NCBI GenBank assembly: GCA_041572275.1
Contig: JBFFSQ010000001.1
Span: 1-64,000, forward strand
DNA: 64,000 nucleotides
Direction: 5' to 3'
Source of the DNA: JBFFSQ01 sp041572275
GTDB taxonomy: Bacteria > Pseudomonadota > Gammaproteobacteria > SZUA-229
A program made the translations under genes and the position numbers. The notes beneath the pieces were generated by a model. It was not told the origin of the DNA, did not search any database, and saw only the letters and a list, made by a program, of their open reading frames with translations. Of the stretch, positions 8,962 through 17,650 are shown one piece after another (within the stretch, counting starts at the first letter, position 1; each line of letters starts with the position of its first letter).

Positions 8962-11900
8962 TTAGCTAGCCTCTTTCAACAACTCATCAGCCGCTGACTG
9001 CTGGTCTCCATTGCCTTCAAGCTTCACTTCTTCGAGAATACTTCTCGCACCTTCCTTGTCACCCATATCAATATAGGCGCGCGCCAGTTCAAGCTTGGTA
9101 TTTACCTCATCTATATCCTCAGACAATTCAGAAATATCAAAATCCTCATCGTCACCGGCTACTTCAGGCATAGCAGCCATAGCGCTGGTATCGAGACTTA
9201 GATCGGTCTCAAACTCCATGTCTGATGAATCATCCGCCTCAAGAGACAAATCAGTATCCAGAGCCAGATCTTCATCCGAGGCATCACCAGTATCCAGATC
9301 AAGTCCTAAATCTGTCGCCTGCTCAGTATCTGTATCCAATTCCAGGCTAAGATCAGTGTCCAGTGCCAGATCGGCCTCTTCCTCTGTATCACTTTCCATA
9401 TCCAGGCCAAGATCACTATCAAAATCAAGTCCCAGATCTGTCTCTTCAGCTACTGATGCGTTATCCGTATCTTCATCCATATCGAGGGCAAGATCCAGAT
9501 CTGAATCCAGCTCCAGCTCATCAGTCGTAGCGTCTTCTTCGGTCGTTTCAACCTGCATGGCTCCGGTATTTTCGAAACCTAAATCCGATGCCTCAAAATC
9601 CAGAGAAAATTCATCATCAAGCTCGAGTTCAGATTCTGACTCGGAATCACTAGCGACTGTTTCTGATTCATCAGCAAAGTCACCAAGATCAAAAGACATT
9701 TCCTCTTCGTCGCTCTCTGCTGTCGGTGTATCCATTTCACTGGCAATATCCTCCAGTGCATCACCCAGATTCAAATCATCAACTGCCAGGTCATCTGACA
9801 GAGGCTCACTCAGAATAGCCGTTTGTTCTGCCTCAGTATCTTCAATACCCAGATCAAGATCATCAGCTAAGGCTGAGTCTTCAACATCTAACTCAAAATC
9901 AGTTGCCTCAGGTTTCTCAGGAATTAGACTATCGGTATCCAGATCAGACGCCAAATCGACATCACCGCTAAATAAGGCCTGATCAGGACAAAGTTCACGT
10001 CCCATGACCACGACTCGATCCCAGAACTCCTTGTCACTACCCTTACGCTGCTGAACCTCTTCAGCCAGATTAGCAAAGGCGTCAGCATTCTTCGCAGCAA
10101 AATGGGTCTCCAGCAATTTCATCCGATAATCATCACGATCTGGATTTTGCTGTATAGCGTTCTGTAATAGCTCTTCGGCCTGCTGATAAATACCATAAGC
10201 CAGATAAACATCAGCCTCGGAAATCACATCATCATCTGAACTGGCTGGCTTCTCTTCCTCAGCCTCTGCAAGCCCGATAACTGTGTCACCCAGCTCAGAT
10301 GCAGGCTCTTCTTCCAGGCCAGCTTCAGCCACCGATGTATCAAGCTCAGGAGTAGCAACTTCAGTTGTCGCACTAACATCCTGCTCATCAGTCTGAAATG
10401 ACAGTGTGTTGTGTTGCTCACCCTCGGTCTCAAACTCTAAACCACCTGTATCTGGTTCAAGCTCAACCCACTCTTCACTCTTGTTAATACGACGTCGACG
10501 TAAAACCAGGGCAACCAGTAATACCAGAGCCGAAAACCCACCAGCAATCACCGTCAGTATTTTAGGATCATCCAGCAGACCTTCAATAAAGGTTTTCGGC
10601 TGTTGTTGAGCAAATTCGGGAGCATCAGCCGGACTCACGGGTGCAGCGGGAACTGGTTTAACAGGCTCAGCGGTGACGTCTTCGACACCAGCCTCTGCAG
10701 TCTCATCAACAAATACCGCCTCTTCTTCTGATGCAGGCGCTACTTCCTCTTCCGTAACAGTTGTATCAGCTGTCACGTCTTCTGCCACAGGCTCAGTTTC
10801 TGTTACTTCCTCAATCGCCGGTTCTTCGCTTGGTTGCTCCATCACTGGCTCTTCAGACACTGGCTCTTCAGCCGTATCTATCGGTGCCGATGCTCGAGCA
10901 TCCTGCAGCTCCTGTTGCAATCTGGCCAACTCTGCATCATCCATTTCCAGTGCATTCTGTACGCGACTTTCCAGATCCGCCAGTCGGCTACTCAGATTTT
11001 CTTTCTCCAGACGTTCAGATTCCAGCGCTTCCTGTGCTAACAATAACTCATTACGTAAGCGTCGAATTTCAGCATTGGTATCCTGACCACTTCCAGCCGA
11101 TTCACTACCTTCATCACCACTGGCAGAAACGATCGACAGGCGACCTTCAGTCACTTCTTCACTAATACCTTCAGAAGTTACGTCCTGATCTGACTCCATA
11201 GCCGATGCCGGAGCTGCACCCGTGAGTGCCTGACGGTATTCACGCCATAAAGACGTATGCTGTTTAACCTGTGCCAGTGCCGCTTGTCGATCAATACTGG
11301 TAATAGTCGAGCGATCAGGCATACGCAGAATATAGCCACGCTTGACCCCGTGAATATTTTCTTTAATAAACGCTTCTGGATTTTCACGTACCAGAGCCAG
11401 CATCATTTGTTCGACAGAAACACTGCTATCAGGACGGTGTTTGCTAGCAATACCCCACAGGGTATCCTGCGACTGGACACGATAATTACCACCACTTTGC
11501 GCATACTGGGGAAGCGGCTGATACGTTACCTGGCCTCGCGAGTCACGTGATGAAATAACTGGCTGGGCCGCAGGCGAAGCAAGCTGTGACGTCTGCGCTG
11601 GTGCTGACGGCTGGTAAGCCATCTGTTCAGCAGGTCGCCCAAAGTCATCCTGTGCTGTCACCGACTGATTCGTAACTGACTGATCAGCCGGATCAATAAA
11701 AGGACGCCCACTATCCCGTGCTGCCCCCTGGCTTGGCTGAGAACGACCTGAATAAACAGGTGGATCAAGCAACAGTGTATATTCACGCAGCAAATGCCCT
11801 TCTGGCCAGTCAATTTCAACGAGGAAACTCAGGAATGGCTCTCGAATCGGCTTCTGTGTATAAATTTTTACATAGGGCTTATTATTTTTAGTCACTACCC

Positions 11901-12141
11901 TGAATTTAAGCTGGGTCAGCATAAAGGGTCGATCAATGCCTGCACGAGCAAAAGCTTCTCGATCACCCAGTTTGATGATGAGTTGCTCTGCATCTTCTGG
12001 TGCAGCTGATAGAACCTCAACTTCCGCATCCAGCTCCTGATTGAGCGCAGAATTCAGCTCAATTTCACCCAAACCCAATGGATAGCCACGCCCTGGCAAT
12101 AATGCTGCCATTACAGCCAAGCTTAAGGTTAGTTTGCGCAC
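8962..12141 (-). CDS. fimV: FimV-like LysM/TPR hub protein for type IV pili and polarity
   Basis: Inner-membrane, peptidoglycan-binding scaffold; in Pseudomonas FimV is needed for type IV pilus secretin assembly, polar localisation and CyaB/cAMP activation. From the GTG at 12141 it is 1059 residues: signal peptide (MRKLTLSLAVMAALL), the FimV N-terminal domain GLGEIELNSALNQELDAE, a LysM region (about 218-275), a coiled coil (357-415), Pro/Glu-rich linker, one membrane segment (528-547), a cytoplasmic TPR near 660, a long Asp/Glu/Leu repeat region (about 720-990), and the conserved C-terminal TPR (ELARAYIDMGDKEGARSILE). The GTG has a purine-rich GGGGGAAAG upstream; a TTG start at 12201 would bury the signal peptide. 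Pairs functionally with FimX at 28.8 kb. Confidence 0.93.
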   Translation of the reverse strand: MRKLTLSLAVMAALLPGRGYPLGLGEIELNSALNQELDAEVEVLSAAPEDAEQLIIKLGDREAFARAGIDRPFMLTQLKFRVVTKNNKPYVKIYTQKPIREPFLSFLVEIDWPEGHLLREYTLLLDPPVYSGRSQPSQGAARDSGRPFIDPADQSVTNQSVTAQDDFGRPAEQMAYQPSAPAQTSQLASPAAQPVISSRDSRGQVTYQPLPQYAQSGGNYRVQSQDTLWGIASKHRPDSSVSVEQMMLALVRENPEAFIKENIHGVKRGYILRMPDRSTITSIDRQAALAQVKQHTSLWREYRQALTGAAPASAMESDQDVTSEGISEEVTEGRLSIVSASGDEGSESAGSGQDTNAEIRRLRNELLLAQEALESERLEKENLSSRLADLESRVQNALEMDDAELARLQQELQDARASAPIDTAEEPVSEEPVMEQPSEEPAIEEVTETEPVAEDVTADTTVTEEEVAPASEEEAVFVDETAEAGVEDVTAEPVKPVPAAPVSPADAPEFAQQQPKTFIEGLLDDPKILTVIAGGFSALVLLVALVLRRRRINKSEEWVELEPDTGGLEFETEGEQHNTLSFQTDEQDVSATTEVATPELDTSVAEAGLEEEPASELGDTVIGLAEAEEEKPASSDDDVISEADVYLAYGIYQQAEELLQNAIQQNPDRDDYRMKLLETHFAAKNADAFANLAEEVQQRKGSDKEFWDRVVVMGRELCPDQALFSGDVDLASDLDTDSLIPEKPEATDFELDVEDSALADDLDLGIEDTEAEQTAILSEPLSDDLAVDDLNLGDALEDIASEMDTPTAESDEEEMSFDLGDFADESETVASDSESESELELDDEFSLDFEASDLGFENTGAMQVETTEEDATTDELELDSDLDLALDMDEDTDNASVAEETDLGLDFDSDLGLDMESDTEEEADLALDTDLSLELDTDTEQATDLGLDLDTGDASDEDLALDTDLSLEADDSSDMEFETDLSLDTSAMAAMPEVAGDDEDFDISELSEDIDEVNTKLELARAYIDMGDKEGARSILEEVKLEGNGDQQSAADELLKEAS

Positions 12142-12261
12142 CTGCTTTCCCCCACAGTCATTTTCCCCTTGGTGTCCTGAAACACGAAATGAAGGCGACA
12201 AAGACCCTCATTTCGGACACATTGCTAAGAATACACTTTAGTATGCATGTGTAACTATAGA

Positions 12262-13284
12262 TTATAAATAGTTTTTTATCAAAATCTCAGCAATTTGAAC
12301 ACTGTTTAATGCTGCACCCTTGCGCACATTATCTGCTACCACCCACAGATTCAGGCCATTTTCATAAGAAATATCTTCACGAATCCGACCAACATAGGTG
12401 GGATCATGTGTAGCCCCTTCGGTCACTGCAGTGGGATACCCACCATCCTTACGTTCATCCAAAACCTCAATCCCTGGCGATTTAGATAACAGAGCATGAC
12501 ACTCCTCGGCTGTCATTTTTTTACGGGTTTCAATATGAACAGCCTCAGAATGACCATAGAAGACAGGAACACGAACAGCAGTTGGATTTACCAGAATGCT
12601 GTCATCTTCCATAATTTTCTTGGTCTCCCAGACCATTTTCATTTCTTCCTTGGTATAGCCGTTATCCATAAACACATCGATATGGGGCAATACATTAAAA
12701 GCAATCTGCTTTGGATAAACTTCGCATTCAATCGGTTTTCCATTCAGCAGTCGTGCCGTTTGTGTCGCCAACTCCTCAATCGCTTCCTTACCGGTACCGG
12801 AAACAGCCTGATAGGTACAGACATTAATACGGGAAATACCTACTGCATCATGTATCGGTTTCAAAGCTACCAGCATCTGGATAGTTGAACAGTTTGGATT
12901 GGCGATAATGCCCTGATTGGTGTAATTGGCAATTGCATGGGGATTCACTTCCGGCACTACTAGTGGAATATCGTCCACATAACGGAACTCAGATGTGTTA
13001 TCGATTACCACACAACCTGCAGCAGCAGCTTTTGGCGCGAATTCTTTAGAAATGGAACCACCTGCAGAAAATAATCCAATTTGTACTTTTGAGAAATCAA
13101 AATCAGCTAGATTCTCCACCGTTAACATCTGATTACCGAATTCAACTTTCTTGCCCACAGAACGCTCGGATGCCAATGGATATACTTTACCTACTGGAAA
13201 CTTGCGCTCAGCCAGGATTGACAGCATGGTTTCACCGACAGCGCCCGTGGCACCCACGACTGCTACATCATATGTTTTACTCAT
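12262..13284 (-). CDS. asd: Aspartate-semialdehyde dehydrogenase
   Basis: NADPH-dependent reduction of aspartyl phosphate to aspartate semialdehyde, the branch point to lysine/DAP, threonine and methionine. The 340 residues start with a Rossmann GATGAVG motif (11-17) and carry the catalytic Cys132 in NPNCSTIQ and the EE..T active-site region; the C-terminal VADNVRKGAALN is typical. This is the shorter Gram-positive/Pseudomonas-Asd2 type rather than the E. coli type. Between leuB and fimV, the Pseudomonas order. Confidence 0.95.
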   Translation of the reverse strand: MSKTYDVAVVGATGAVGETMLSILAERKFPVGKVYPLASERSVGKKVEFGNQMLTVENLADFDFSKVQIGLFSAGGSISKEFAPKAAAAGCVVIDNTSEFRYVDDIPLVVPEVNPHAIANYTNQGIIANPNCSTIQMLVALKPIHDAVGISRINVCTYQAVSGTGKEAIEELATQTARLLNGKPIECEVYPKQIAFNVLPHIDVFMDNGYTKEEMKMVWETKKIMEDDSILVNPTAVRVPVFYGHSEAVHIETRKKMTAEECHALLSKSPGIEVLDERKDGGYPTAVTEGATHDPTYVGRIREDISYENGLNLWVVADNVRKGAALNSVQIAEILIKNYL

Positions 13285-13310
13285 AACCTTACCTTTAACA
13301 ATTTTTGTTA

Positions 13311-13371
13311 GCCACAGAGTTTTTAAGCATCACGTCAACTCTGTGAGTTGTGTGTCTCTGTGGTGATAAAC
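13311..13371. repeat. Inverted-repeat intergenic element (candidate dispersed family)
   Basis: Arms cacagagtt (13313-13321) and aactctgtg (13337-13345) are exact reverse complements; a second ctctgtgg (13356-13363) can alternatively pair with ccacagag (13312-13319). The element ends with gtctctgtggtgataaact abutting the leuB stop codon. A related arrangement precedes the parE stop at 39896-39953, and a short match to its end lies at 30876-30898. It may act as a leuB 3' hairpin. No T-run follows, so simple termination is doubtful. Confidence 0.45.
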
Positions 13372-14448
13372 TTAAGCCTTTAATGCCTCAACCACAGCAT
13401 CACCCATGGCTGCAGTACCTACTTCAGTACATCCTTCCGACATAATATCCGGAGTACGCAGGCCCCGATCCAGAACCTTGCCTACCGCATCTTCAATACG
13501 TTGTGCGACTTCAGCATTATCCAGGCTATAGCGCAACATCATCGCCACTGACAATATGGTCGCCAGAGGATTAGCAACACCCTTACCTGCTATATCCGGT
13601 GCTGAGCCGTGAATGGGCTCATACATGCCTTTACCTTCGGCATTTAACGATGCTGAAGGCAGCATGCCAATTGACCCGGTTAACATGGCCGCCGCATCAG
13701 ACAGAATGTCACCAAACATATTCTTGGTCACCATGACATCAAACTGCTTGGGCCATTTCACCAGCTGCATGGCTGCATTATCCACATACATATGACTGAG
13801 TTTAACTTCAGGATAATCCTTGGCCACACGCTCAACCACTTCACGCCATAACTCAGAAACTTCCAGCACATTGGCCTTATCAACTGAGCACACGTGTTTA
13901 TTTCGTTTCATGGCAATATCAAAGGCCGAACGAGCAATGCGCTCGACTTCTGACTCAGCATATACCAGTGTGTTGAAACCAACGCGCTCACCATTACGTT
14001 CTTCTATACCCCGGGGTTGCCCAAAATAAATACCGCCGGTCAGCTCACGCACAATCATAATATCCAGACCCGCTACAATCTCTGGCTTCAATGATGAAGC
14101 ATCAGCCAATTGCGGGTATAAAATAGCCGGACGTAGATTAGAGAATAGTGTCAGTTCTGAGCGCAAACCCAGCAGACCTTTTTCAGGTCGCTTCTCACGG
14201 GGGAGCGATTCATACTGAGGACCACCCACTGCCCCCAGTAAAATAGCATCCGCCTGTTTACATAAGTTTAAAGTCGCCTCTGGCAGAGGATCACCCGCCG
14301 CATCATATCCAGCACCTCCCACTGGTGCTTCTTCGAGCTCGACATCCAGAGCACCTTCGGCTTGCAGGAAGTTGATCACTTTAACGGCTTCGGCAACAAT
14401 CTCAGGACCAATACCATCACCAGGCAAAATTGCAATTTTTTGTGTCAT
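13372..14448 (-). CDS. leuB: 3-isopropylmalate dehydrogenase
   Basis: NAD-dependent oxidative decarboxylation of 3-isopropylmalate in leucine synthesis. The 358 residues begin MTQKIAILPGDGIGPEIV and contain the substrate loop (LGLRSELTLFSNLRP), the VRELTGGIYFG motif with the catalytic Tyr, the DKANVLEVS lysine, and the metal-binding NMFGDILSDAAA. Follows leuD by 14 bp in the leuC-lipoprotein-leuD-leuB unit. Its stop codon sits inside the end of the inverted-repeat element described above. Confidence 0.97.
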   Translation of the reverse strand: MTQKIAILPGDGIGPEIVAEAVKVINFLQAEGALDVELEEAPVGGAGYDAAGDPLPEATLNLCKQADAILLGAVGGPQYESLPREKRPEKGLLGLRSELTLFSNLRPAILYPQLADASSLKPEIVAGLDIMIVRELTGGIYFGQPRGIEERNGERVGFNTLVYAESEVERIARSAFDIAMKRNKHVCSVDKANVLEVSELWREVVERVAKDYPEVKLSHMYVDNAAMQLVKWPKQFDVMVTKNMFGDILSDAAAMLTGSIGMLPSASLNAEGKGMYEPIHGSAPDIAGKGVANPLATILSVAMMLRYSLDNAEVAQRIEDAVGKVLDRGLRTPDIMSEGCTEVGTAAMGDAVVEALKA

Positions 14449-14462
14449 CTTTAAAACCTTGT

Positions 14463-15098
14463 CTAAAACAACCAGGGTGCTGATTGTTTACGTTGTTCTT
14501 CGTACGCGTGGATAGCATCTGCATGTTGCAGAGTTAAGCCAATATCATCGAGGCCATTTAACAAACAGTGCTTACGGAATTCATCCACTTCAAACGCAAT
14601 TTCTTTGCCTTCTTCTGTCACAATAATCTGCTGTTCCAGATCAATGGTCAGCTGATAGCCTTTTCTTGCGTTAATCAAATTAAACAGTTCATCAACCGTT
14701 TGTGCCGGCAATGGAATAGGCAGTAAACCGTTTTTGAAACTGTTATTAAAAAAGATATCGGCAAAACTGGGCGCAATCACGGCTCGAAAGCCAAAATCAG
14801 TTAGTGCCCATACCGCATGTTCTCGAGATGAACCGCAACCAAAATTTTCGCGTGCAATCAGAATTGTGGCCTGATCATACGGCGACTGATTGAGGACAAA
14901 GTCTTCATTCTTGCGACGCGTGCTGTTATCCATACCTGGCTCACCCGGATCGAGATAACGCCAGTCATCAAAAGCATTTGGTCCAAAACCACTACGTTTG
15001 ATGGATTTTAAATACTGTTTCGGAATGATGGCATCGGTATCGACATTGGTTCGATCCAATGGTGCCACGATTCCACTAACCCGGGTAAATTTATCCAT
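14463..15098 (-). CDS. leuD: 3-isopropylmalate dehydratase small subunit
   Basis: Small (swivel) subunit of isopropylmalate isomerase, partner of LeuC. The 211 residues show RTNVDTDAIIPKQYLK near the N-terminus and the conserved NFGCGSSREHAVWAL substrate-binding loop. Length matches bacterial LeuD (about 200-215). The ATG at 15098 is 2 bp from the stop of the small lipoprotein gene, which separates it from leuC, so translation of the three is probably linked. Confidence 0.97.
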   Translation of the reverse strand: MDKFTRVSGIVAPLDRTNVDTDAIIPKQYLKSIKRSGFGPNAFDDWRYLDPGEPGMDNSTRRKNEDFVLNQSPYDQATILIARENFGCGSSREHAVWALTDFGFRAVIAPSFADIFFNNSFKNGLLPIPLPAQTVDELFNLINARKGYQLTIDLEQQIIVTEEGKEIAFEVDEFRKHCLLNGLDDIGLTLQHADAIHAYEEQRKQSAPWLF

Positions 15099-15100
15099 TA

Positions 15101-15238
15101 CTATTTCTCTGCTTCTTTACTGGTTTCTTCAATCGACTTGCCCAGGCTTTGAATATCTTTACCTAATCCTTCGAAAGTGGCGCACCCCGCAACTGATACG
15201 AAACCCAGAATCAGCATTAAAATAAATAGTTTTTTCAT
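15101..15238 (-). CDS. Entericidin-like small lipoprotein between leuC and leuD
   Basis: A 45-residue ORF from ATG 15238 to TAG 15101. It starts MKKLFILMLILGFVSVAGC, a lipoprotein signal with the lipobox VAGC and lipidation Cys19, followed by a charged amphipathic tail (GLGKDIQSLGKSIEETSKEA) like entericidin A/B. The mature peptide would be about 27 residues. An AGG-rich stretch lies just upstream and it begins 11 bp after leuC. Entericidins are small envelope lipoproteins linked to stationary-phase toxin/antidote behaviour in E. coli; a role here is not shown. Its short length means automated calling may miss it. Confidence 0.8.
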   Translation of the reverse strand: MKKLFILMLILGFVSVAGCATFEGLGKDIQSLGKSIEETSKEAEK

Positions 15239-15249
15239 TGCCCTTTTCC

Positions 15250-16653
15250 TCAAAAGTTTCTGACATCAACAAAATGGCCGGCAATGGCCGCCGCTGCAGC
15301 CATGGCAGGACTCACCAGATGGGTACGCCCACCCTGGCCCTGACGGCCTTCAAAGTTCCGGTTCGAAGTTGAAGCACATCGCTCACCCGGCTCCAAACGA
15401 TCCGCATTCATGGCCAAACACATAGAACAGCCCGGTTCACGCCATTCAAAACCGGCATCGGTAAATACTTTGTCCAGTCCTTCCTGCTCGGCCTGCTGCT
15501 TGATCAAACCGGAGCCCGGTACAACCATCGCCAACTTGATATTATCTGCCACTTTACGGCCCTTGATCACTTTAGCCGCTTCCTGTAAATCTTCAAGACG
15601 TGAATTGGTACAGGATCCAATGAATACCTTATCCACCTGGATTTCGGCAATTGGCATACCGGCTTCAATACCCATGTATTGCAATGCTTTCTGCATGCCC
15701 CCGGCTTTGACCTCATCCGCCTCATCACCTGGATTCGGTACTACATCATCCACGGCCACCACCATTTCTGGTGATGTGCCCCAGGTTACCTGTGGCTTGA
15801 TGCTCGCTGCATCCAGTGTAATCTCAGTATCAAACACTGCATCGTCATCACTGACCAGTTCGCGCCAGGCCAATACCGCCTGTTCCCAATGCGCTTCGCT
15901 GGGTGCATAGGGACGCCCCTTCACATATTCAATAGTGGTGTCATCAACCGCAACCAGACCAACACGCGCACCCGCTTCAATCGCCATGTTGCAGATGGTC
16001 ATACGGCCATCCATGGATAAATCCCGGATCGCGCTGCCGGCAAATTCCATCGCAAAACCGGTACCACCCGCCGTGCCAATCTCACCAATAACGGCCAGCA
16101 CGATATCTTTAGCGGTTACACCCTGACCCAACTGACCTTCAACATTGACACGCATGTTCTTCATTTTTTTCTGTAATAAACACTGAGTAGCCAGCACATG
16201 CTCAACTTCTGAGGTGCCGATACCAAATGCCATAGCACCAAACGCACCATGAGTCGCAGTATGGGAGTCACCACAGACCAGAGTCATTCCGGGTAGGGTT
16301 GCACCCTGCTCTGGACCAATAACATGAACGATCCCCTGGCGAATATCATTCATGGTAAATTCAGTAATCCCAAATTCCTGACAGTTCTTATCCAGCGTTT
16401 CCACCTGGATGCGGGACACTGGATCCTGAATACCCTGATCACGATCAGTAGTGGGCACATTATGATCGGGTACCGCCAGCGCGGTTTCACTACGCCAGGG
16501 CTGACGACCTGCCATGCGCAAGCCCTCAAATGCCTGCGGTGAAGTCACTTCATGCACCAGATGACGATCGATATACAATAATGCAGTGCCATCATCTTCA
16601 GAGCGCACTACATGGGCATCAAACAATTTATCGTAAAGGGTTTTACCTGCCAT
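15250..16653 (-). CDS. leuC: 3-isopropylmalate dehydratase large subunit
   Basis: [4Fe-4S] aconitase-family subunit that isomerises 2- to 3-isopropylmalate with LeuD. The 467 residues include the HLVHEVTSPQAFEGLR and CGDSHTATHGAFG segments, and the three cluster cysteines in FIGSCTNSR and GCSMCLAMN, with the C-terminal RNFEGRQGQGGRTHLVSP. Same length as E. coli LeuC (466). First gene of the leftward leucine unit and divergent from a LysR regulator 103 bp away. Confidence 0.97.
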   Translation of the reverse strand: MAGKTLYDKLFDAHVVRSEDDGTALLYIDRHLVHEVTSPQAFEGLRMAGRQPWRSETALAVPDHNVPTTDRDQGIQDPVSRIQVETLDKNCQEFGITEFTMNDIRQGIVHVIGPEQGATLPGMTLVCGDSHTATHGAFGAMAFGIGTSEVEHVLATQCLLQKKMKNMRVNVEGQLGQGVTAKDIVLAVIGEIGTAGGTGFAMEFAGSAIRDLSMDGRMTICNMAIEAGARVGLVAVDDTTIEYVKGRPYAPSEAHWEQAVLAWRELVSDDDAVFDTEITLDAASIKPQVTWGTSPEMVVAVDDVVPNPGDEADEVKAGGMQKALQYMGIEAGMPIAEIQVDKVFIGSCTNSRLEDLQEAAKVIKGRKVADNIKLAMVVPGSGLIKQQAEQEGLDKVFTDAGFEWREPGCSMCLAMNADRLEPGERCASTSNRNFEGRQGQGGRTHLVSPAMAAAAAIAGHFVDVRNF

Positions 16654-16695
16654 TCGCTATCTCCAGTTATTGACAGAAAGTCTACGCCTCGACAA

Positions 16696-16725
16696 AATAT
16701 AAAACAAATTCATCTTATTTATATT
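16696..16725. promoter_or_regulatory. Candidate LysR-type operator between leuC and the regulator gene
   Basis: Arms aatataaa (16696-16703) and tttatatt (16718-16725) are exact reverse complements 14 bases apart, centred in the leuC/LysR intergenic region, the right place for a LysR-family site. An upstream TTGACA (16670-16675) could be a -35 for the regulator gene, with a poor -10. The arms are all A/T, so chance is a real alternative. Confidence 0.35.
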
Positions 16726-16756
16726 AACGATTCCAAAAAGGAATAGCTAAGCACCG

Positions 16757-17650
16757 ATGGACATACAGAATCTCCAGACCTTCATCAGCGTCAGCGAAAC
16801 TCGCTCCTTTTCCAAAGCTGCAGAAAAACTATTCATTACCCAGCCCGCTGTGAGCAAACGTGTATCCTCGCTGGAACAAGCACTCAATGCACGACTATTT
16901 GACCGTATCGGTAAACATGTTCAGCTCACCGAGGCCGGTGAAGCCCTGTTACCCCGCGCTCGCAACATTCTCGCAGAACTGGCGGAAAGCCGCCGAGTTA
17001 TTAACGACCTGAGTGGCAAGGTTGCCGGTGCTCTACGCCTCGGTACCAGTCACCATATCGGTTTACACCGCTTGCCACCGGTATTGCGTGCCTATACCGC
17101 AGAATACCCAAATGTTGATCTGGATATCCAGTTTATGGATTCAGAAGACGCCTGTGATGCCGTCATGAAAGGTGAGCTGGAACTGGCCATTGCTACCTTA
17201 CCGGAACAGGCATTTGACAATCTGACCACAAAAATTATCTGGCATGACCCCTTGAGCGTCATGACCAGCAAACACCACGCACTGGCACAAATGCAAGACA
17301 TCGATCTGCAACAGCTGGTCCAGCATGCCGCCATACTACCGTCACAGAGCACATTTACCCGCGCTCTGCTTGAGCAGGCATTGGGCCTGAATACACGAAA
17401 ATTGAAAATCGCCATGGAAACCAATTATCTGGAGACAATAAAAATGATGGTTTCTATCGGTATTGGCTGGAGTGTGCTCCCTCTGTCCATGCTCTCACCA
17501 GACATCAGGAGCCTTCACATCAATGACATCCATATGGAACGACAACTGGGCGTTGTCCATCACTCTGAGCGCACCCTGTCAAATGCAGCTAAAAAGCTAC
17601 TCCAACTACTTGATCAGCACAGTGATCTATCCAAACACACTCGATCATGA
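16757..17650 (+). CDS. LysR-family transcriptional regulator
   Basis: 297 residues with an N-terminal winged helix-turn-helix (1-60, MDIQNLQTFISVSETRSFSK then AEKLFITQPAVSKRVSSLEQ) and a periplasmic-binding-like effector domain (about 90-295). Divergent transcription from leuC suggests it controls leuCDB, but the effector and target are inferred only from position. Related genes sit divergent from leuC in several gammaproteobacteria. Its last codons overlap the stop of the convergent MFS gene by 6 bp. Confidence 0.88.
   Translation: MDIQNLQTFISVSETRSFSKAAEKLFITQPAVSKRVSSLEQALNARLFDRIGKHVQLTEAGEALLPRARNILAELAESRRVINDLSGKVAGALRLGTSHHIGLHRLPPVLRAYTAEYPNVDLDIQFMDSEDACDAVMKGELELAIATLPEQAFDNLTTKIIWHDPLSVMTSKHHALAQMQDIDLQQLVQHAAILPSQSTFTRALLEQALGLNTRKLKIAMETNYLETIKMMVSIGIGWSVLPLSMLSPDIRSLHINDIHMERQLGVVHHSERTLSNAAKKLLQLLDQHSDLSKHTRS

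Noticed and set aside
9095..9982. Long Ser-rich open frame on the + strand (295 codons)
   Set aside because: It is antisense to the Asp/Glu-rich repeats of fimV; the GAT/GAA codons read as TCx/TTC Ser-rich on the other strand. No ribosome site and no family.
10673..11165. Two + strand open frames opposite fimV
   Set aside because: Low-complexity Ser/Thr or Leu products created by the acidic linker of fimV on the other strand.
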